Assembly (NCBI GenBank): GCA_001557505.1
Contig: LSAX01000002.1
Span: forward strand, 1,364,001 to 1,428,000
From: Reticulascus tulasneorum
Taxonomy: Eukaryota > Ascomycota > Sordariomycetes > Glomerellales > Reticulascaceae
Length of the DNA stretch: 64,000 nt
Direction of reading: 5' to 3'
Shown: piece after piece, positions 1 to 12,446 of the stretch
How positions within the stretch are numbered: the first letter of the stretch is position 1
How the letters are laid out: every line of letters begins with the position of its first letter
Program-made: the position numbers and the translations under genes
The notes under the pieces: model-generated
What the model saw: only the letters and a program-made list of their open reading frames with translations
Told to the model about the DNA's origin: nothing
Databases searched by the model: none

Positions 1-672
1 GCTGATATTGCGCCCCCCGTGATGCTGTGTGTGATATCTTTCAATCCTGGGTTCATACCCAGCATCTTGGCGGGGACAGTCTGATTAGTCGTCAGCATGG
101 TCGAGGTCGAAAGGAGAAGAGCTTGACGGCTTACCTTGCCGTATTTGCAACACTTGAAGAAGGGAGTCATGCGGACGAGGCCGACATTGTAATCCCACAT
201 GATCGTATACTCGGTGCCGTCTCCTGGAAGTCTGAAATCGTACTTGAAGACTTGGTCGACTCCATTAGCAAAGAACACCACTCGCTGCAGCAAAACCGGA
301 CAGACCTTCAAAGCTCTCTCGGCCAGTCTTCTCGAAGAAATCCTTTTTGCCGCTATTGTATGGAATATGTGCGCAACACTCCTGGATTCGGCCAAAAGGG
401 GTCACACGGAATTTTCGAACTTCGCATATAGCCCGGTCATCCAGGTTCTCATGAGGATAGAATTTTACATCCCCCCTCGGCTTGGATTTGGGAAACGAAC
501 TTGAGTCCCTAAGCATTTTCAGCTTCGACGAGGTCGGCTGATCCAGTGAAGCTGGCGAGTTGTCGTCAATGCAGGAAGTGGCCGGGGATGAGATGATCGG
601 GTTGGGGAGAGAGCGAGAAACAGAACGAGGCCCAGGAGGGGAAGGATTAAGAATATCAGCAAGTGAAATCAT
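1..672 (-). CDS. APSES-type (KilA-N-like) transcription factor, N-terminal part, truncated by the window edge
   Basis: Sequence-specific DNA-binding regulator acting in the nucleus. The visible model has three exons on the minus strand: 672-306, 250-135 and 80-1, with introns of 55 nt (251-305, GTCTGT donor, GCTAATG branch) and 54 nt (81-134, GTAAGC donor, GCTGAC branch). Joining them gives the APSES/KilA-N fold signatures [26 protein letters not shown] (written here in part: [14 protein letters not shown]) followed by [14 protein letters not shown] and HSITGGAIS. These match the fungal Xbp1-like APSES group rather than StuA. The N-terminus is Ser/Pro-rich and apparently disordered. The ATG at 672 ([10 protein letters not shown]) is the only in-frame Met ahead of the domain. 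The frame stays open upstream to 873 without an ATG, so an earlier 5' exon is possible. The recognition half of the domain and the C-terminus lie outside the window. Domain call firm; subfamily is inference. Confidence 0.85.
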
Positions 673-3600
673 TCTGCCCTTAGTTCGCAATCCGATAGTG
701 TCTTGGGACTGAGATGTGTCTTGTGCTGTCGTAGGAGTGTGGTAGGTAGACGGTGTGGTTGGCCTGGAGTTTACCAACGGGGCGGCGACAGTATAGCCAA
801 GATTGACCCTGCACACAGAGCGAGCAGAGAAGAGGGAAGAAAGAAGAGATTCAGGTTCTTTAGTACTGGGCAAACAGCTGCTGTCTCAGCGCCGGCGTGT
901 TATTGCCTCGCTGGCAAAGGTCGTCCAGGACAAGGGTTCCGAAGCTGGCTTCTTTCCTTGGAACGAAACCCAATTCTTCAGCGGCTGCTCCAACGTAGAA
1001 AGGGCGGTCGGCCGTTTTGCTAGGGGTTTCGGTGTTCTCGGTGCAGATTTCTTTGTTCCTGTGTCTTGGAATCGAACCTCTCAGAACAGAGATATCCGTT
1101 TGTGACCGCCCACCGCTTCTTCAGGCAGGGTATCGAGGTAGGGCCACAAAGTGATAGGTGACGGGTGCGAAGTACAGAAGGGGGAATCCAAAACATCCAC
1201 TCTGACTGACGAAGTAGACTTATTTGTGCACGCCAATCACGATTCTGACGTTGATGATGTGAAGCCGCGGCCGACTATTGACTGTGACTGTGATTGCGAC
1301 ACTGAACCTGTGCGTTCTCAGTGTCAGCTGGCCCCGATATGTCAAGCGGCTCCGGGGAAGGCTTCTACGCTCATTCTCCGCTTCTCGACCTGTAAAATGG
1401 AACGGTGACGGAAGAGTCTATGCAAGTAAACAGGCAGATGTGGGGATTAGAGCTGTCATCTCATCTGCAATTCCCACCGACATTCGGACTTGCTCCTCCA
1501 GAGGTCGAGGCTCCGCTGGTTTCATTGGATCTCACCAAGGTCGGTGTTGGCCCAAAAAGGGGGTTCACAAACAAACTGCATGACGCACCCGCAGAAGTTG
1601 CCTTAGACAACGAATGAGTTTGAGCATCGCAAAAACTGATTAGGCCACCGCAACACGCCAAACAGGGAAGGCCACCTGTGTTTTGAAGGCGCACGAGGGT
1701 GGTCTTGGAGGGGAAAGGCACTGGCGGGTGCTTGCATGAGATTCCGTCCGGCCGCTCTGTCAGGCAGCTTTGGCAAGAAGTAGAACAAAGAGAATCTGTC
1801 TCCCAAAGCAGACGGTTCCAGAAATGACCGTGCTTGACTCGACACACGTGGCCATTCTGTCGCTGATACGGCGGACTTAGAAGTGATGAAATGTAGCGGT
1901 GATGAATGTAACCATGCCTAAAGATAGGATGTCCCCGGTTGCTCGCCCAAGTGTCTTTATTATGGCGGAGAGCACGGTGAACCTTTCTTCTGACCGCTAG
2001 AAAGGAAAGCGGATCATGCGTCTGTGGGTTTCTGCGCGTAACCGTCGTCAGCTCAACCCTTCCTTGAAGAGATTCTAGGGCTTTTCGAGAAGCATAGGGT
2101 GAGAGCTGTGTCTGTTTGGCTGTTCTTGAAGGCTTGAAAGGGTGATTGCAGCTGTCACTACACGGGCCCTTGTTTCCCCCACGAGCTTGCCTGTGTACAA
2201 GCACAAGAAAAATGTCCGACAGGAAGCACAAAAGCTATCCTCAGCAGGCAGTGCGACTCAAGGTCATTGCCACGGGTTTCGTCCTTGGCCTGCCCTGGAG
2301 GACGCCAGTTTCGAGCGTTTTCTTGGATTCATGAAATCGGGTTTGGCGGAAAAGAAAGCTTTCGAGTGCGAATCTGTCTGGTCATTGTAATTAGCAAGCT
2401 TTTCATGAGATATGACAGAAACATACTTACCGTATGTACGCCTTTTATGCATTTGAATGCTGTTCAACCAACCGAAGGTAGGGAACCATTCGGTAATGGT
2501 CGAGTCAACTTCGCCCTGGCCTGTTTACGCAGAGCCATGGTAGGGATTCATTACGACTTCTGCAGCTTCCCGTTTAATACCAATACGCAGATATCTCCAC
2601 GTCCCAACTCGTGTCCAACATTTTTGAATTGCTTGGCGGCCCATCATGAAAAGAAGAAGCCAGTGGGAAAGATTTCAAGAGTCGTGAGTTGAGTGCATTA
2701 CGGTACAGTATAGAATATATTCCGCAATATGAAAGTTCCTCTCCAGTTGTGCATGTGAATGGGGCGTGGCTGGACAGGTGGTGGAAGAAGCTCGACCCTT
2801 GGTAATCACATTGGCGCCCAAATGTCAGGGATTTCAATATTGTACATGCGAACGAGCTGCCAACCCCACCAGATCCTGAAGCTTGATAGCCGTTCGTGTT
2901 TGGTCATTAGAATCAAGCCACCCACGGGACATCTCCGTTTTGGCCACTGATGATGTTTCAAATTCCACATGAAGAGGAACTAAGGCTCATGAAAGAGCAA
3001 CTCCTAGGCCTGTCTCTTGAATTGAGATGATCGGCACACAGGTCTCGGTGACACCGCAGCAAGTGACAGGAGAAAAGCTGTGACCATTCCCATGCATTGT
3101 GGAACTTGCGTAGAGGAGAGCGCCTGCGACGGCTGTACGCAGAGACTTCGGGATGTTTCCTGCTGTCACATTCAAGAGTAGAGCATCTTGAGTCGTACAT
3201 CGCATGTATGAAGAGCCGTGGCCGTGCTGACGGCCCGGCACTGAGCCCATCCCGCCAGGTAGAGGGAAGCCATACCTTGTGTGATGAGATCAGAGACGAA
3301 TAGGGAAGCATGGCGGTCTAGATCTAACCCTCATCAAGATCATGAGAGCTTGTTTAGGAAATATTTCGCTTCCCACCCGTGATGACAATAGTCCATAGAC
3401 CTTAGTGATTGTTTGCTTCAGTTCAACTGAGCGACAGTGACAGCCATCACCTATCGATGGCTAAGTAGACAAGTCGAGAAGGTAAGGATAGGTATGGCAA
3501 AAATGAAGCTTAAGTTTCCAATTGCGGAGAAGTGAAGCTTCCCGGTGATACTGACCTGAGAGCGTAACAATGGCTGCCTCGCTCAGTATCACAAGCTTCG

Positions 3601-6109
3601 GTCGCACAGTTCACCCTCGAAGCCCCTTTGCAGGCATGGCCGGATTGACACTGTCACTCTCCATTCAGGCCCACGTGGATGGCTGAAAGAGTAGCACAGC
3701 AAGGCAAGTCTGTACAATAGTCTCACTTTAGACACTGTCTATCTATTGTCGACGCTTGAAGTAAGGAAATGGGATAAGCCCGTCTACCTGCCTGTGCCTG
3801 GTAGTAGAGTGAACCTTACGGGAATGGAAAGATACAGCAGCGAGCCATCCCGTTTGGTGGAAATTTTGCAAGAAAAGAAACGAATGGTTTGCAGTGGGGA
3901 GATGGAGCCTTGAGCAGAATTCCACACGTCACTGCGCCAGATGTCTGTCCTGGACATCCGCTGGACATCCGCTAGATGAATCGTATATCCATCCACTGAA
4001 TAAGAAACTCACTGAAGTTATTAAGAACAGTTACGATTCGCCCGTTGCAGAATGTCAGCTTTGTCCAAACTGAGGTACAGACTTGTTGCGCTCGGGCTAA
4101 TCGACTCCATTTGCTGATACCCAGAACGAAGGGAGTCGTAATGGTTCCGTTATGCCCAATTACGCGGCCTCGGATAATCGATGTTTGTGGCCGCGACGTC
4201 CACTTAAACCACCAAAAAAGTGGCTCTACTGTCAAGGTTTCTCAAGGAGGCTCTGCATTCAAAGGGATGATATCATCTACCTTTCCAAGAAGCAGAGAAT
4301 GGCACACACTCTTTCTACCAAGCGCATCATCTTCGTGTGGGTCCCTTCATCTCGGCTTCCGGTATGCATTTCAGGCCGTACTCCTCGGCGATGCGTAGCT
4401 GCCCATAGGCAGGCCATCGTCGGGCGATCGATGGGGAGATACACCTAATTGCAGTTGCAGAAGCATTTAATCAGATAGTAGACTGCAGTAGGTCAAACTC
4501 TAAATCTCGCAAGAGCAATCGGTGTGGGTTTTCCCATATGCATGCGAGAAGTCCTAACGACACGTCTGGGCCGGGCCATCGAAGCTACATATCTCCAAAC
4601 ACCATCGCCTTCAAATTTGTAGAAGCGCACGGTTTAGCGGAAAGCATCTCCGATAGTGAAGGAGGAACGGCTCCGTGAGGCTCCTACTCGGGAAGAGGCC
4701 GCAGGCAGGTCACGGCGGGGGTTGAGTGGCTGCATATCCGCTGCATGTGCAGATATTGCCATGTGTGTCCCTAGTCTGGAGGGCTGGTTTAAATCGTATC
4801 GCTTGACATGTGAAGAGGGCGATATATTAGGACGGTGAAGCAGCTGTCCAGTAACAGCTGAGCCAGTGCCTGGGAGATGCGACGTTGTGGCCCGACAATT
4901 AATGACTGCCGCCGGCTGAACAGGGGCATTTCGTTGACCGAATGCAGGCCATAGCCCGAAAACTCTCTTACGCAGCAAAGTCGTCTCAATCTCCCCCCAT
5001 CTGATAAACCCCTACGTCGCATCAAATGTACGACGAAGTGGCGATCCTATGCGAACTAGTTCACATCAGTCCGTTCGCGGGGTTGTAGATCCCCCTCCGG
5101 AGAAACGGAGCGGACGTTCCAGGCAGCCGGAGGACTGGAGATCATTGGCAGCAGACGAGGCTTCGAAGCGACATATATAGACGTTTCAGGCAATGCAACT
5201 GCTCCAGTCGGCTGCCCTGAGCCGAGATGTAACAGCGGTAGCTGTGAATTGGAGAATTCAGGATCTGCCCAGGCTGATCTCCAAAAGCCAGATCTCAACC
5301 AGGAGCGACAGCAAAAATTGGAGAAGCATTTGCTGGATGGAACATCTGAGTTCTGATGCGAGTCTGCGGTGTAACGCACTGGACTCGGTTAAACTTTACA
5401 CGATACACGCAAAATCGGTGGCAGGCACCACATTGGGTCGATCAGGGTTATTGTCTGCGTGCGCGCGCGACGTCGCCAAGTTTTGCCCTGCTTACCCCCT
5501 TCATATGTGTGGGTACGTACGGACACTCAGCGCCGCCAAAGGGCTGTCTCTCACATCCTCGCAAAGCAAATCGGATCGTGTTGCGACGATAGGCATGTAA
5601 AAGGGGAGGGCGTGCGATTAGGAGAAACGTGGTCGGATCTGAGGCTCTGGGGCACGAAATCAGAGACCATAAATCGAGTACACGACTGCTTGTACTCTTT
5701 CTGAGCAGTTAATAATACCATTCACTGGCATGGCCCACCGGCACCGGCGCTTTTGTCCCTGGGCTCGAAGGCGAGGTGGTGGGGCTCCGCATCTGACTCG
5801 ATGATGCCATTTTCTTTTTCAACCCTAGCGAGGGAACGACCTCATTATCGCCATGCTGCCATGGGTCCCAGCTCCCAAGCTTCACACTGGATCCGGAGTT
5901 GTCCGAGGTTGTGGAGAACTCTCTGGCCGCGTCAAACCGATATTTGGCCGACGAGGACGATTAAAGATTCATGCTGCCTGTGGAGAACGGGGGCTGGAGA
6001 ACTTGGTTGGCCTTATCGGGCCATTTGAGCTTTTCAAGTGGCGCTTGACAATGCGGTGGAGCCACTGATTCGGTCCTGAACTGGAAAGTGTGATGGGTAT
6101 TGATTCATG
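673..6109. other. Long region without a recognisable gene, upstream of the APSES gene
   Basis: About 5.4 kb separate the APSES start from the stop codon of the Rad51 paralogue. Open frames exist on both strands, the longest at 1461-2231 (-), but they lack family resemblance, consistent codon bias and credible intron structure. Because the APSES gene is transcribed away from it, the proximal part (about 673-3300) probably holds its promoter and 5' leader. Nothing else can be supported. Confidence 0.5.
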
Positions 6110-7662
6110 CTATCTGCGGTCCAGGCCCGGGATCTCGACCGTGGCTTTATCTTCAGGCATGCTTTGCTCAGGCTCCTCGCCGTGATCCCGGGTATTGCTG
6201 CCTTCCTCTTCTACATCTGGTTCCGCCTCTGCCTCCGCCTCCGTTTCTCCGTCGTCGTCGTCATCATCATCTTCCCGCTGCCCGAGTAGGATATCTTCAC
6301 TACCCTGCCACTGAGGCGGCATGCCGGGTAATGCCGCATCATCTTCATTCTCCCAGCCGTAGTCTTCGTCGTCTTCATCACTGTCGGGCACCTCAAGTCC
6401 TGTCTCGCCGAGTTTGCGCTTATGGCGAGGACTCGGGACCGGAACAACTGAGGGCTGGCTAGCGTCGTATTGAATGCCAACCAAGCCACTCTAAGGGCTC
6501 GTCAGCAAATCCACTCGCCCATGAAGACAACTCCGCTTAAACACTGGGTCTGAATAGTTTCGCCGAGGTTGTGAATGCTACTCACTAGTTTGATTCTGAA
6601 AGCAGAGGCATTCTGCATGCCTTCGGGGCCAGGCTTGCCGTTAAGCTTTTGGATGCCCGCAAAGCAGACAGTAGAGGGGTTCTCCTCTTTCCAGACCCAA
6701 TCTCTGAACAGAACGAGTCTTGTAGTGATCCCTTGTTCCCACACGCTAGCATTGATAGACGGTATCAAGGTCGCAGCTCTTTCTGCTTGCATTTTTGTCG
6801 CACATTGAGAAAGAATGACGATGGCACAATCACGCGTCGCGGCAAGTTTCTGGAGCGCACTGACAATGTACTGCAGCGTCTGCAGCTTGCTAGCCGAGAA
6901 TCCAGGTCCTGCAGGTGGTCAGTCGTGACTCTTGACGTAAGACGTTGTCGCGAACCTTTGCCAGCTTGCTTTGCCAGCCGGGTGTCTGAAACCTTGGGGA
7001 ACGCATGGTTGACAAGTACTGATAATGAGTCCACAACTATCAGAGCTGTGCTTGAAGGAAGGGTTGTTGCATTTGGCCGACAAAGCAGGGCGATCAAGTG
7101 TGCCAAGGTCGGGCAGGAGTAGTGGATGAACCCGCGAGGTGCATCGTCTGATGATCCAACTTCGTGTCCTCCAGATGATCGTCGGCGTTCTATTACAGCT
7201 TTTAAAACGGCCGCAAGCCGTTGACCGCTGACAGGGGAGGAACAATCTGCAGTGGCCCGATGAGCTTTGGTTGGTCTCTTTCCTGGTGTCTTCCCAGTAA
7301 CTCAGGAAGTGTTCAGAGGAACAGACCTACCCACACGGCGCCGCAGTTATCGGACAAGGCGTTTGCGACAAGTTGAATGCTTCTCACCCCGTCAGTTACG
7401 CCTGGACAGCACTCTGCAAGCTTGCGATTGCTCACCCTACGGCAGTTTTTCCCGAGCCAGGAGGGCCCCATATCTCAGTCACTTGACCTTTTGGGATCCC
7501 TCCCGACCTTGCGTCCGACTGCTCCCGAGGATTTGGGAATGCGAGTGCTTTGTCCAACTCTTCTAACCCTGTCGATACGTGTCTTGAAGGATCATCATCT
7601 AGATCTTGAAGAACTTGTGCAGCTGACACAGTGGGTAACCGGTCTGCTTTATCAGTACACAT
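6110..7662 (-). CDS. RecA/Rad51 paralogue, Rad55 (Rhp55)-like DNA repair protein
   Basis: ATPase of the Rad51 family, expected to help load or stabilise Rad51 filaments in homologous recombination in the nucleus. Five exons: 7662-7436, 7379-7327, 7246-6956, 6908-6586 and 6490-6110. Introns are 56, 80, 47 and 95 nt; the exons sum to 1275 nt, in frame, for 424 residues. Walker A GPPGSGKT is at about 66-73 and Walker B ALIVVDS at about 161-167. Then come the ILSQCATKMQAERAATLIP stretch and WEQGITTRLVLFRDWVW, typical of fungal Rad55-like proteins. No N-terminal HhH domain as in Rad51 itself is present. The last exon (about residues 299-424) is a low-complexity acidic tail with a run of seven Asp and alternating Glu/Ala. 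Assignment to Rad55 rather than another paralogue is by overall resemblance only. Confidence 0.85.
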
Positions 7663-7704
7663 ATCGTCTGATGGGACATGATTAACGCACGGGTGGCTGA
7701 AAGA

Positions 7705-8436
7705 TCAAAACTTGAAACATCTTTCTCGTGAACCAAATGATATTTCTCCATATCGCATTGCAATATGTTTGGAAGTCAATGGATGACGATATTGACGCGG
7801 AGTAGATTTGGAGGTACAGTACGCGTTAAGCTCTTTACACGCGGTTCCACGTGATCCGACAGCTATGTAAAAGGACTGGGATGGGCCCCTGCGCCGATGA
7901 GCATTATTTTGCCTCTCAAGCATATCGGGTGAGAACTCAGCGAGCTCATCAACAAACTCGATCTCCAACGTGCGTATAAAAAAGGAATTCCATGTCAGCT
8001 CGGGTTGTGGCCGGTCTCTGTTTTCCTCAAGCAAACTCACAACCGCAGGCAGGGTACTTCGCCAACTGCTTGAGCCTGCACGATTTTGGAGCAAGCGCTC
8101 ATCATGCGTCACGAAGCCATGCCACTCGAGAATAGAATGAATCACCAGCTGGGTCACTAGAAACGCCGTCGCATTCTTAATTTTCGGAGCGCGTACCATT
8201 TTACTAGTCATAGACCATACAGCCACGAAATTCGTGCTATCGCTGGATCCGGCTGCCCCAGCTGCCCCAGCTTCCCCGGCTTCGTCATTGTGCGGGTAAA
8301 GGCTCTTCCATGCCTATGGACATCTACAGAATGCGCCAAGGTCGGTATTGATTGTCACATATAGCTCTGCCGCTGTGCAAGATGGTCCAACTTGAAGAAG
8401 ACTTATATGCCGATTCCCTTGCCTATGCCAGCCATT
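7705..8436 (-). pseudogene. Probable decayed coding fragment, unknown product
   Basis: One reading frame on the minus strand is coding-like from about 8436 down to the stop at 7705, broken by an in-frame TAG at 8316-8314. The stretch before the stop (LYVTINTDLGAFCRCP) and the stretch after it (AWKSLYPHNDEAGEAG...) read as one protein if TAG replaces a sense codon such as CAG. A C-to-T change would do this. The downstream part contains a GEAGAAGAAG low-complexity run and then VTQLVIHSILEWHGFVTHDE and AVVSLLEENRDRPQPEL, which look protein-like but belong to no family I recognise. There is no clear ATG start. It ends 42 bp upstream of the Rad51-paralogue start on the same strand. Alternatives: an intron hides the TAG, or the frame is fortuitous. 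Confidence 0.35.
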
Positions 8437-11400
8437 TCACTACTCTCAGCGTTCTCTCCTGGTATCCTGCACTCCAGAGTTGGAACGTCCGAGATCGACT
8501 CCGGTTTCAAGTTGGCAAATATCCCCACACTCCCACCAACTCTCAAACTCTCTCATTGTGGGGGTTGCTATTATTATTCGTGGACCTTACGCAGAACGCG
8601 CGTCGGGCGTTAGTCGAGCTAGATGTATCTGTGTGGTAAGCTCTAGGCTTAGGCGGTCAAGCACAGTTTGTACGATTGAACAATCTTGTGAAGAGGAGTT
8701 CGGAAGTACGAGACCAGTAACGTCAGGTGAGGCATCCTCGTGGAAGAAAGCACCCATCTGGAGGTGATGGTGCGGTCATATGCGCATTCTACAGCACCAC
8801 GAGCACCATCTGGCCCTTACTAGGTAGCATGGCAAGACACGCAATTTGTGGGGGTCAGATCACCGGAGTTGGTTGCGCCCGTGTTCGGTATATCATCACT
8901 GGATAGGAAGAGGTTCGTTCGCTTGAATATGTAGCAGGTGAAGGCTGCTCACTCTGGTCCGGCCTCGGAACTCGGAGGGACGCTGTTTCTTCGCAACCCA
9001 TCCGTGAGTGTCAGACAAGGGTGGCCTGTGGAGATTATGTACCAAAAGATACGACGGCCTTGGGGTTCGCGTGGAGGCTCGCTCGATAGAAACGCTTTTT
9101 GAGTTACCAGGGCTGCTTCATGCTACATTAGGAGGGAGGTCAAGCAATGCGCCTCACCTCATCATGCCAGGTGTGCTTCATTCGGACCTCGAAGCCGAAA
9201 ACTGGTAGGCATTTCTGGGTTATTGTACACATGTACAATGCACAGGGCTTTACTGAGTAAGATTTGGCATGTGAGTCAGCATCGTTATCTGGGGAGTCCT
9301 GAGGGTTGACAGGCCAGACGGGAGACTTGCTCTCCAGACTAGAATGTGTGGAGCTGATAAAAGGGTGGCGTTAGCTTGCGGCTATCGGGTCAACGACTCG
9401 CGGGAGCTCCAGCTTTCCGTATTCGTCACAGGTGCGGTTATAGAAGGGGGTTAGCTTGATGCAAGGTACAGTTGTCTCTTTGCGCCTGAAATGGGATGTT
9501 TCAATTATGACTCGGCCCAAGCTTTGTTCGCTGACATCACTCTTCATTTTCTTGGGGCAAAGGCATTCCTTTGCCTGGACTCCCAGCTCTGACATGTGAT
9601 GGAGAAAGGGGGCCGCGTTCCAGATGTCAGAATGCGACGGACTATTATCGGCCTGGCATTTATCTTGATTACGTTGCATCTGAGACGAGCGTAGCAATAT
9701 CAAGGTTCTCCCAGGTGGATTGCATACCGCTCTTTCTGACTGTCGCTCAGCGTCTGGGCATGATCGGAGGATATCGGAATGACGGGATTGACCACATCCA
9801 GATACACGCCCAGTGTGGTATGGTGGTTCCCCACACTCTATCTATCCGCTCGTAGAACGAGACAGAATCATCTCCGTCGCATTCCCCGGGCCAATCTACT
9901 ATCCCACACAGGGCTTAAACCTCATCTCCTTCAGCAAGCGCCGAAGGAGAGAGTCTTTCCTGCATGGTTCGGCCATCGGGAAAAGTCTTTAGCAAAAAGG
10001 GACGACACTGCGACATGAGTTCTGGACCGGCCTACTGTTAGCATGGCTTTTCGGGCAGGCGGGGTACAGCTAAATGAAGGGGGAGAGTCTGGGGAAACCT
10101 TGGGAGACACAGCCCGTTGGCCGCTGGACCCGGTTCGCCCCAGTCACTTCCGCCTGGCCGTCGAGTTCTGTTTTGTTTTTTTGGCTGACTCGTGTGGACA
10201 ACGAGGCAGCCAAGCTTAAGCAAGAGACTGAGCGGCGCCGCTTATCGGATTGAGAGAGTTTCCAGTAGTTGCGACACTTCCGAGGTTGAGCGCTATTCCG
10301 CATCTTATCCCGATCGCCTCTCAAAAGAGGAGGTCCAAGATATCCAAGATGAGACAGCTCACCACAAGTGGAGAGCTCGGAAGAGGCAGCAAACCTGTCT
10401 CGGATCCAACCTAAAATTGAAATACGTATCTGGGGTCGCGAGACACGGGGTGGCTATTCCTGTCCCGTTCTGTTGGTCGTGCATTTATTGATTTGATTGA
10501 AGGCCAAATATCAAATACTACCAGACTGCCCGTATGTACTCCGTACAGATTGACGTACTGATCGACGTACCAGGTATCATGCAAGATGATCGCGACCCCA
10601 CGAATTCGCTGTCGGAAAATTTGGCGGTACCTGGTAACACCTTGTGGCTCTCTGCATTCCAAATGGTGTGACTCCGTAATTCGCCAGTGTAACGTAACTG
10701 ACAGCACCGAACGAGAATCATGATCTGCCTCTAGAGACCTTTAGCATGTCCGCTATTTGTTAGGATGCTTATTTTTTGCGTCCCTGATCCCAGCAGCGTA
10801 TTCGTTCTGGTTGGAGAGCTGCGTAGCGGGTTTGATAGGCTCAGATGCGTTGGCTAGACCCAAATTACCAAACGATGTCCGCCTTGGTTGTAAATGCCAC
10901 GGGCCTTGGTGCCGAAGGGAAAAGAGTCGTCGACTACATACGTGGCTCGGTGATGCGCAATAGACTAGACCAATAGTCTGCGCTGATCCCAGGTAATTCC
11001 AGGTAATCCTCAAGGAAGGAAAGCAATTTACCCCAGCATCTTGGGTTTCAGTCTATTCTCTGAGTGGATGAAGGCCCACGCAGGGATGTAGTTTTCCCTT
11101 CAGCCAAAAACTGGGTGGCTTATCGTGACCAGAACCTCTGCGAACCCGCCGGCCCTCTGTCATAGGTGGGCATTTGCTATACCGAACGTTTCCTGGATAA
11201 CATTCGGCAAGCTAGGTGGCCATCATGCTAACTCGCCTCGTAACCGGTTGGTGGCGCGGCAATCACTGTTGAATGACAGGGCGTAGGATGTGTGGAGAAA
11301 TCCGGGGCGGGGGGGCGCGCCAGTAGGAGGGGGGAGGTGTGCACAAACGACGCTCAGCTAATGATAAGTGAGAAGTCACAAAAGGCAAAACTTAAAGGAT

Positions 11401-12014
11401 TGGACATGATCGTCTGGTTGATTGTCAATCTGACAAACACTCAGCACAATGCGGCAAATGCTCAAACGAGACTCAAACTTCTGGCCTATACGAGGGCGGA
11501 AGAGAATCTGCCATCGCACCAGAATCACCCCATCCTGTCGCCATATTTCATCAATACTCCCCAGACCCGATCCCACGGTGCACAAATTACGGTTGCGCAA
11601 AAGCCCAGCCCAGAATAGCGAGCATTTTATTTGACTTTTGGCCAGTGTGAGCCCGGAGCTCCCCGCCCGAGAAGCAAGCCAAGCCGTGCAGCCGCAGGTG
11701 GCCAGGGGACTGAGATCTCACATTTCCCCAAACTTGGGATTGAGCGTCGTTCCCCCGGAATTCCTAAATGAAGCTAGCCAGCCTGGCAGCTCGGGGGATC
11801 ATCTGTACCTGGAAGGTATCTCAAACGGGCAGTTGTGCTACGGTACGAGTGACCCGACCCCTTCCTGGGGCGCATCAGCTGGATAAAGTGCTAGGCAGGC
11901 TAGGTTGGGCTGGCGGTGATTGCGCCGTCTTGGATTGCGACTAACACCGAAATAGAGGGTGATGGGAGTGAGAACGTGATGGCGACTGTGTATGGTAACC
12001 GTGGGTGAGATTGA
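8437..12014. other. Region without a recognisable gene
   Basis: About 3.6 kb in which every open frame is short (under about 110 codons) and overlapped by equal frames on the other strand. I see no domain motif, credible exon chain, RNA gene or repeat array. Confidence 0.45.
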
Positions 12015-12446
12015 TCATGGGGGAGCGACAACCCCCACGCCAGTCCCTTGTGTGGTGGTGGTGCGCCTGGAGGACGGTTCTGCGCCTGTGCTCAAAGCAG
12101 ATGTATTGGCGAGTCCCTGACGGATGTGAAGCTCAAGCCCCTGAATGGGGAAGGGCTCGTGGCGCCTAGGGGGGATGCGTTCCCGGTTTTCCGCGTCAGC
12201 ATTGGAAGCTGAGGAAACGAGATCCGACACGGACCCCAGAGAGGGGACCACAGTTGCTGTGCGCCAAAAGGAAGGATAGACATTAGACGGAAGAATTTTT
12301 CTCACCTTAGCATGTGCCTGGATAGCTGTCACGCCAGTAGTACGAATGGATTTCAGCAATTGCCCGGCATCCACAACGGTCACCGAGAAAAGTCCATAGA
12401 AGAACCGAGTGAGGCGGACCTGGGCGGACTCATCCTCGGCCACCAT
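12015..12446 (-). CDS. Small hypothetical protein
   Basis: An ATG at 12446 opens a 143-codon frame. Its first 47 codons (MVAEDESAQVRLTRFFYGLF, then VTVVDAGQLLKSIRTTG and AIQAHAK) use third positions rich in C and G, like the confirmed genes here. The second half (SLGSVSDLVSSASNADAENRE, written in part, then PFPIQGLELHIRQGL) is also coding-like in the same frame. A good donor-like sequence, GTGAGA, occurs after codon 47, with a TCTAATG branch and a CACAG acceptor 49 nt later. Using that acceptor changes the frame and gives a shorter, less convincing C-terminus, so the intronless reading is preferred. No known family. A real gene seems possible but unproven. Confidence 0.4.
   Translation of the reverse strand: MVAEDESAQVRLTRFFYGLFSVTVVDAGQLLKSIRTTGVTAIQAHAKVRKILPSNVYPSFWRTATVVPSLGSVSDLVSSASNADAENRERIPPRRHEPFPIQGLELHIRQGLANTSALSTGAEPSSRRTTTTQGTGVGVVAPP

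Noticed and set aside
1060..1100. TCGAACC box resembling a minus-strand tRNA B-box
   Set aside because: The flanking bases do not form the T stem and no other cloverleaf arms are present.
1461..2231. A 256-codon open frame on the minus strand
   Set aside because: Rich in Arg, His, Ser and Cys with no codon bias, no motif and competing frames on the other strand. Most likely a chance frame in the APSES upstream region.
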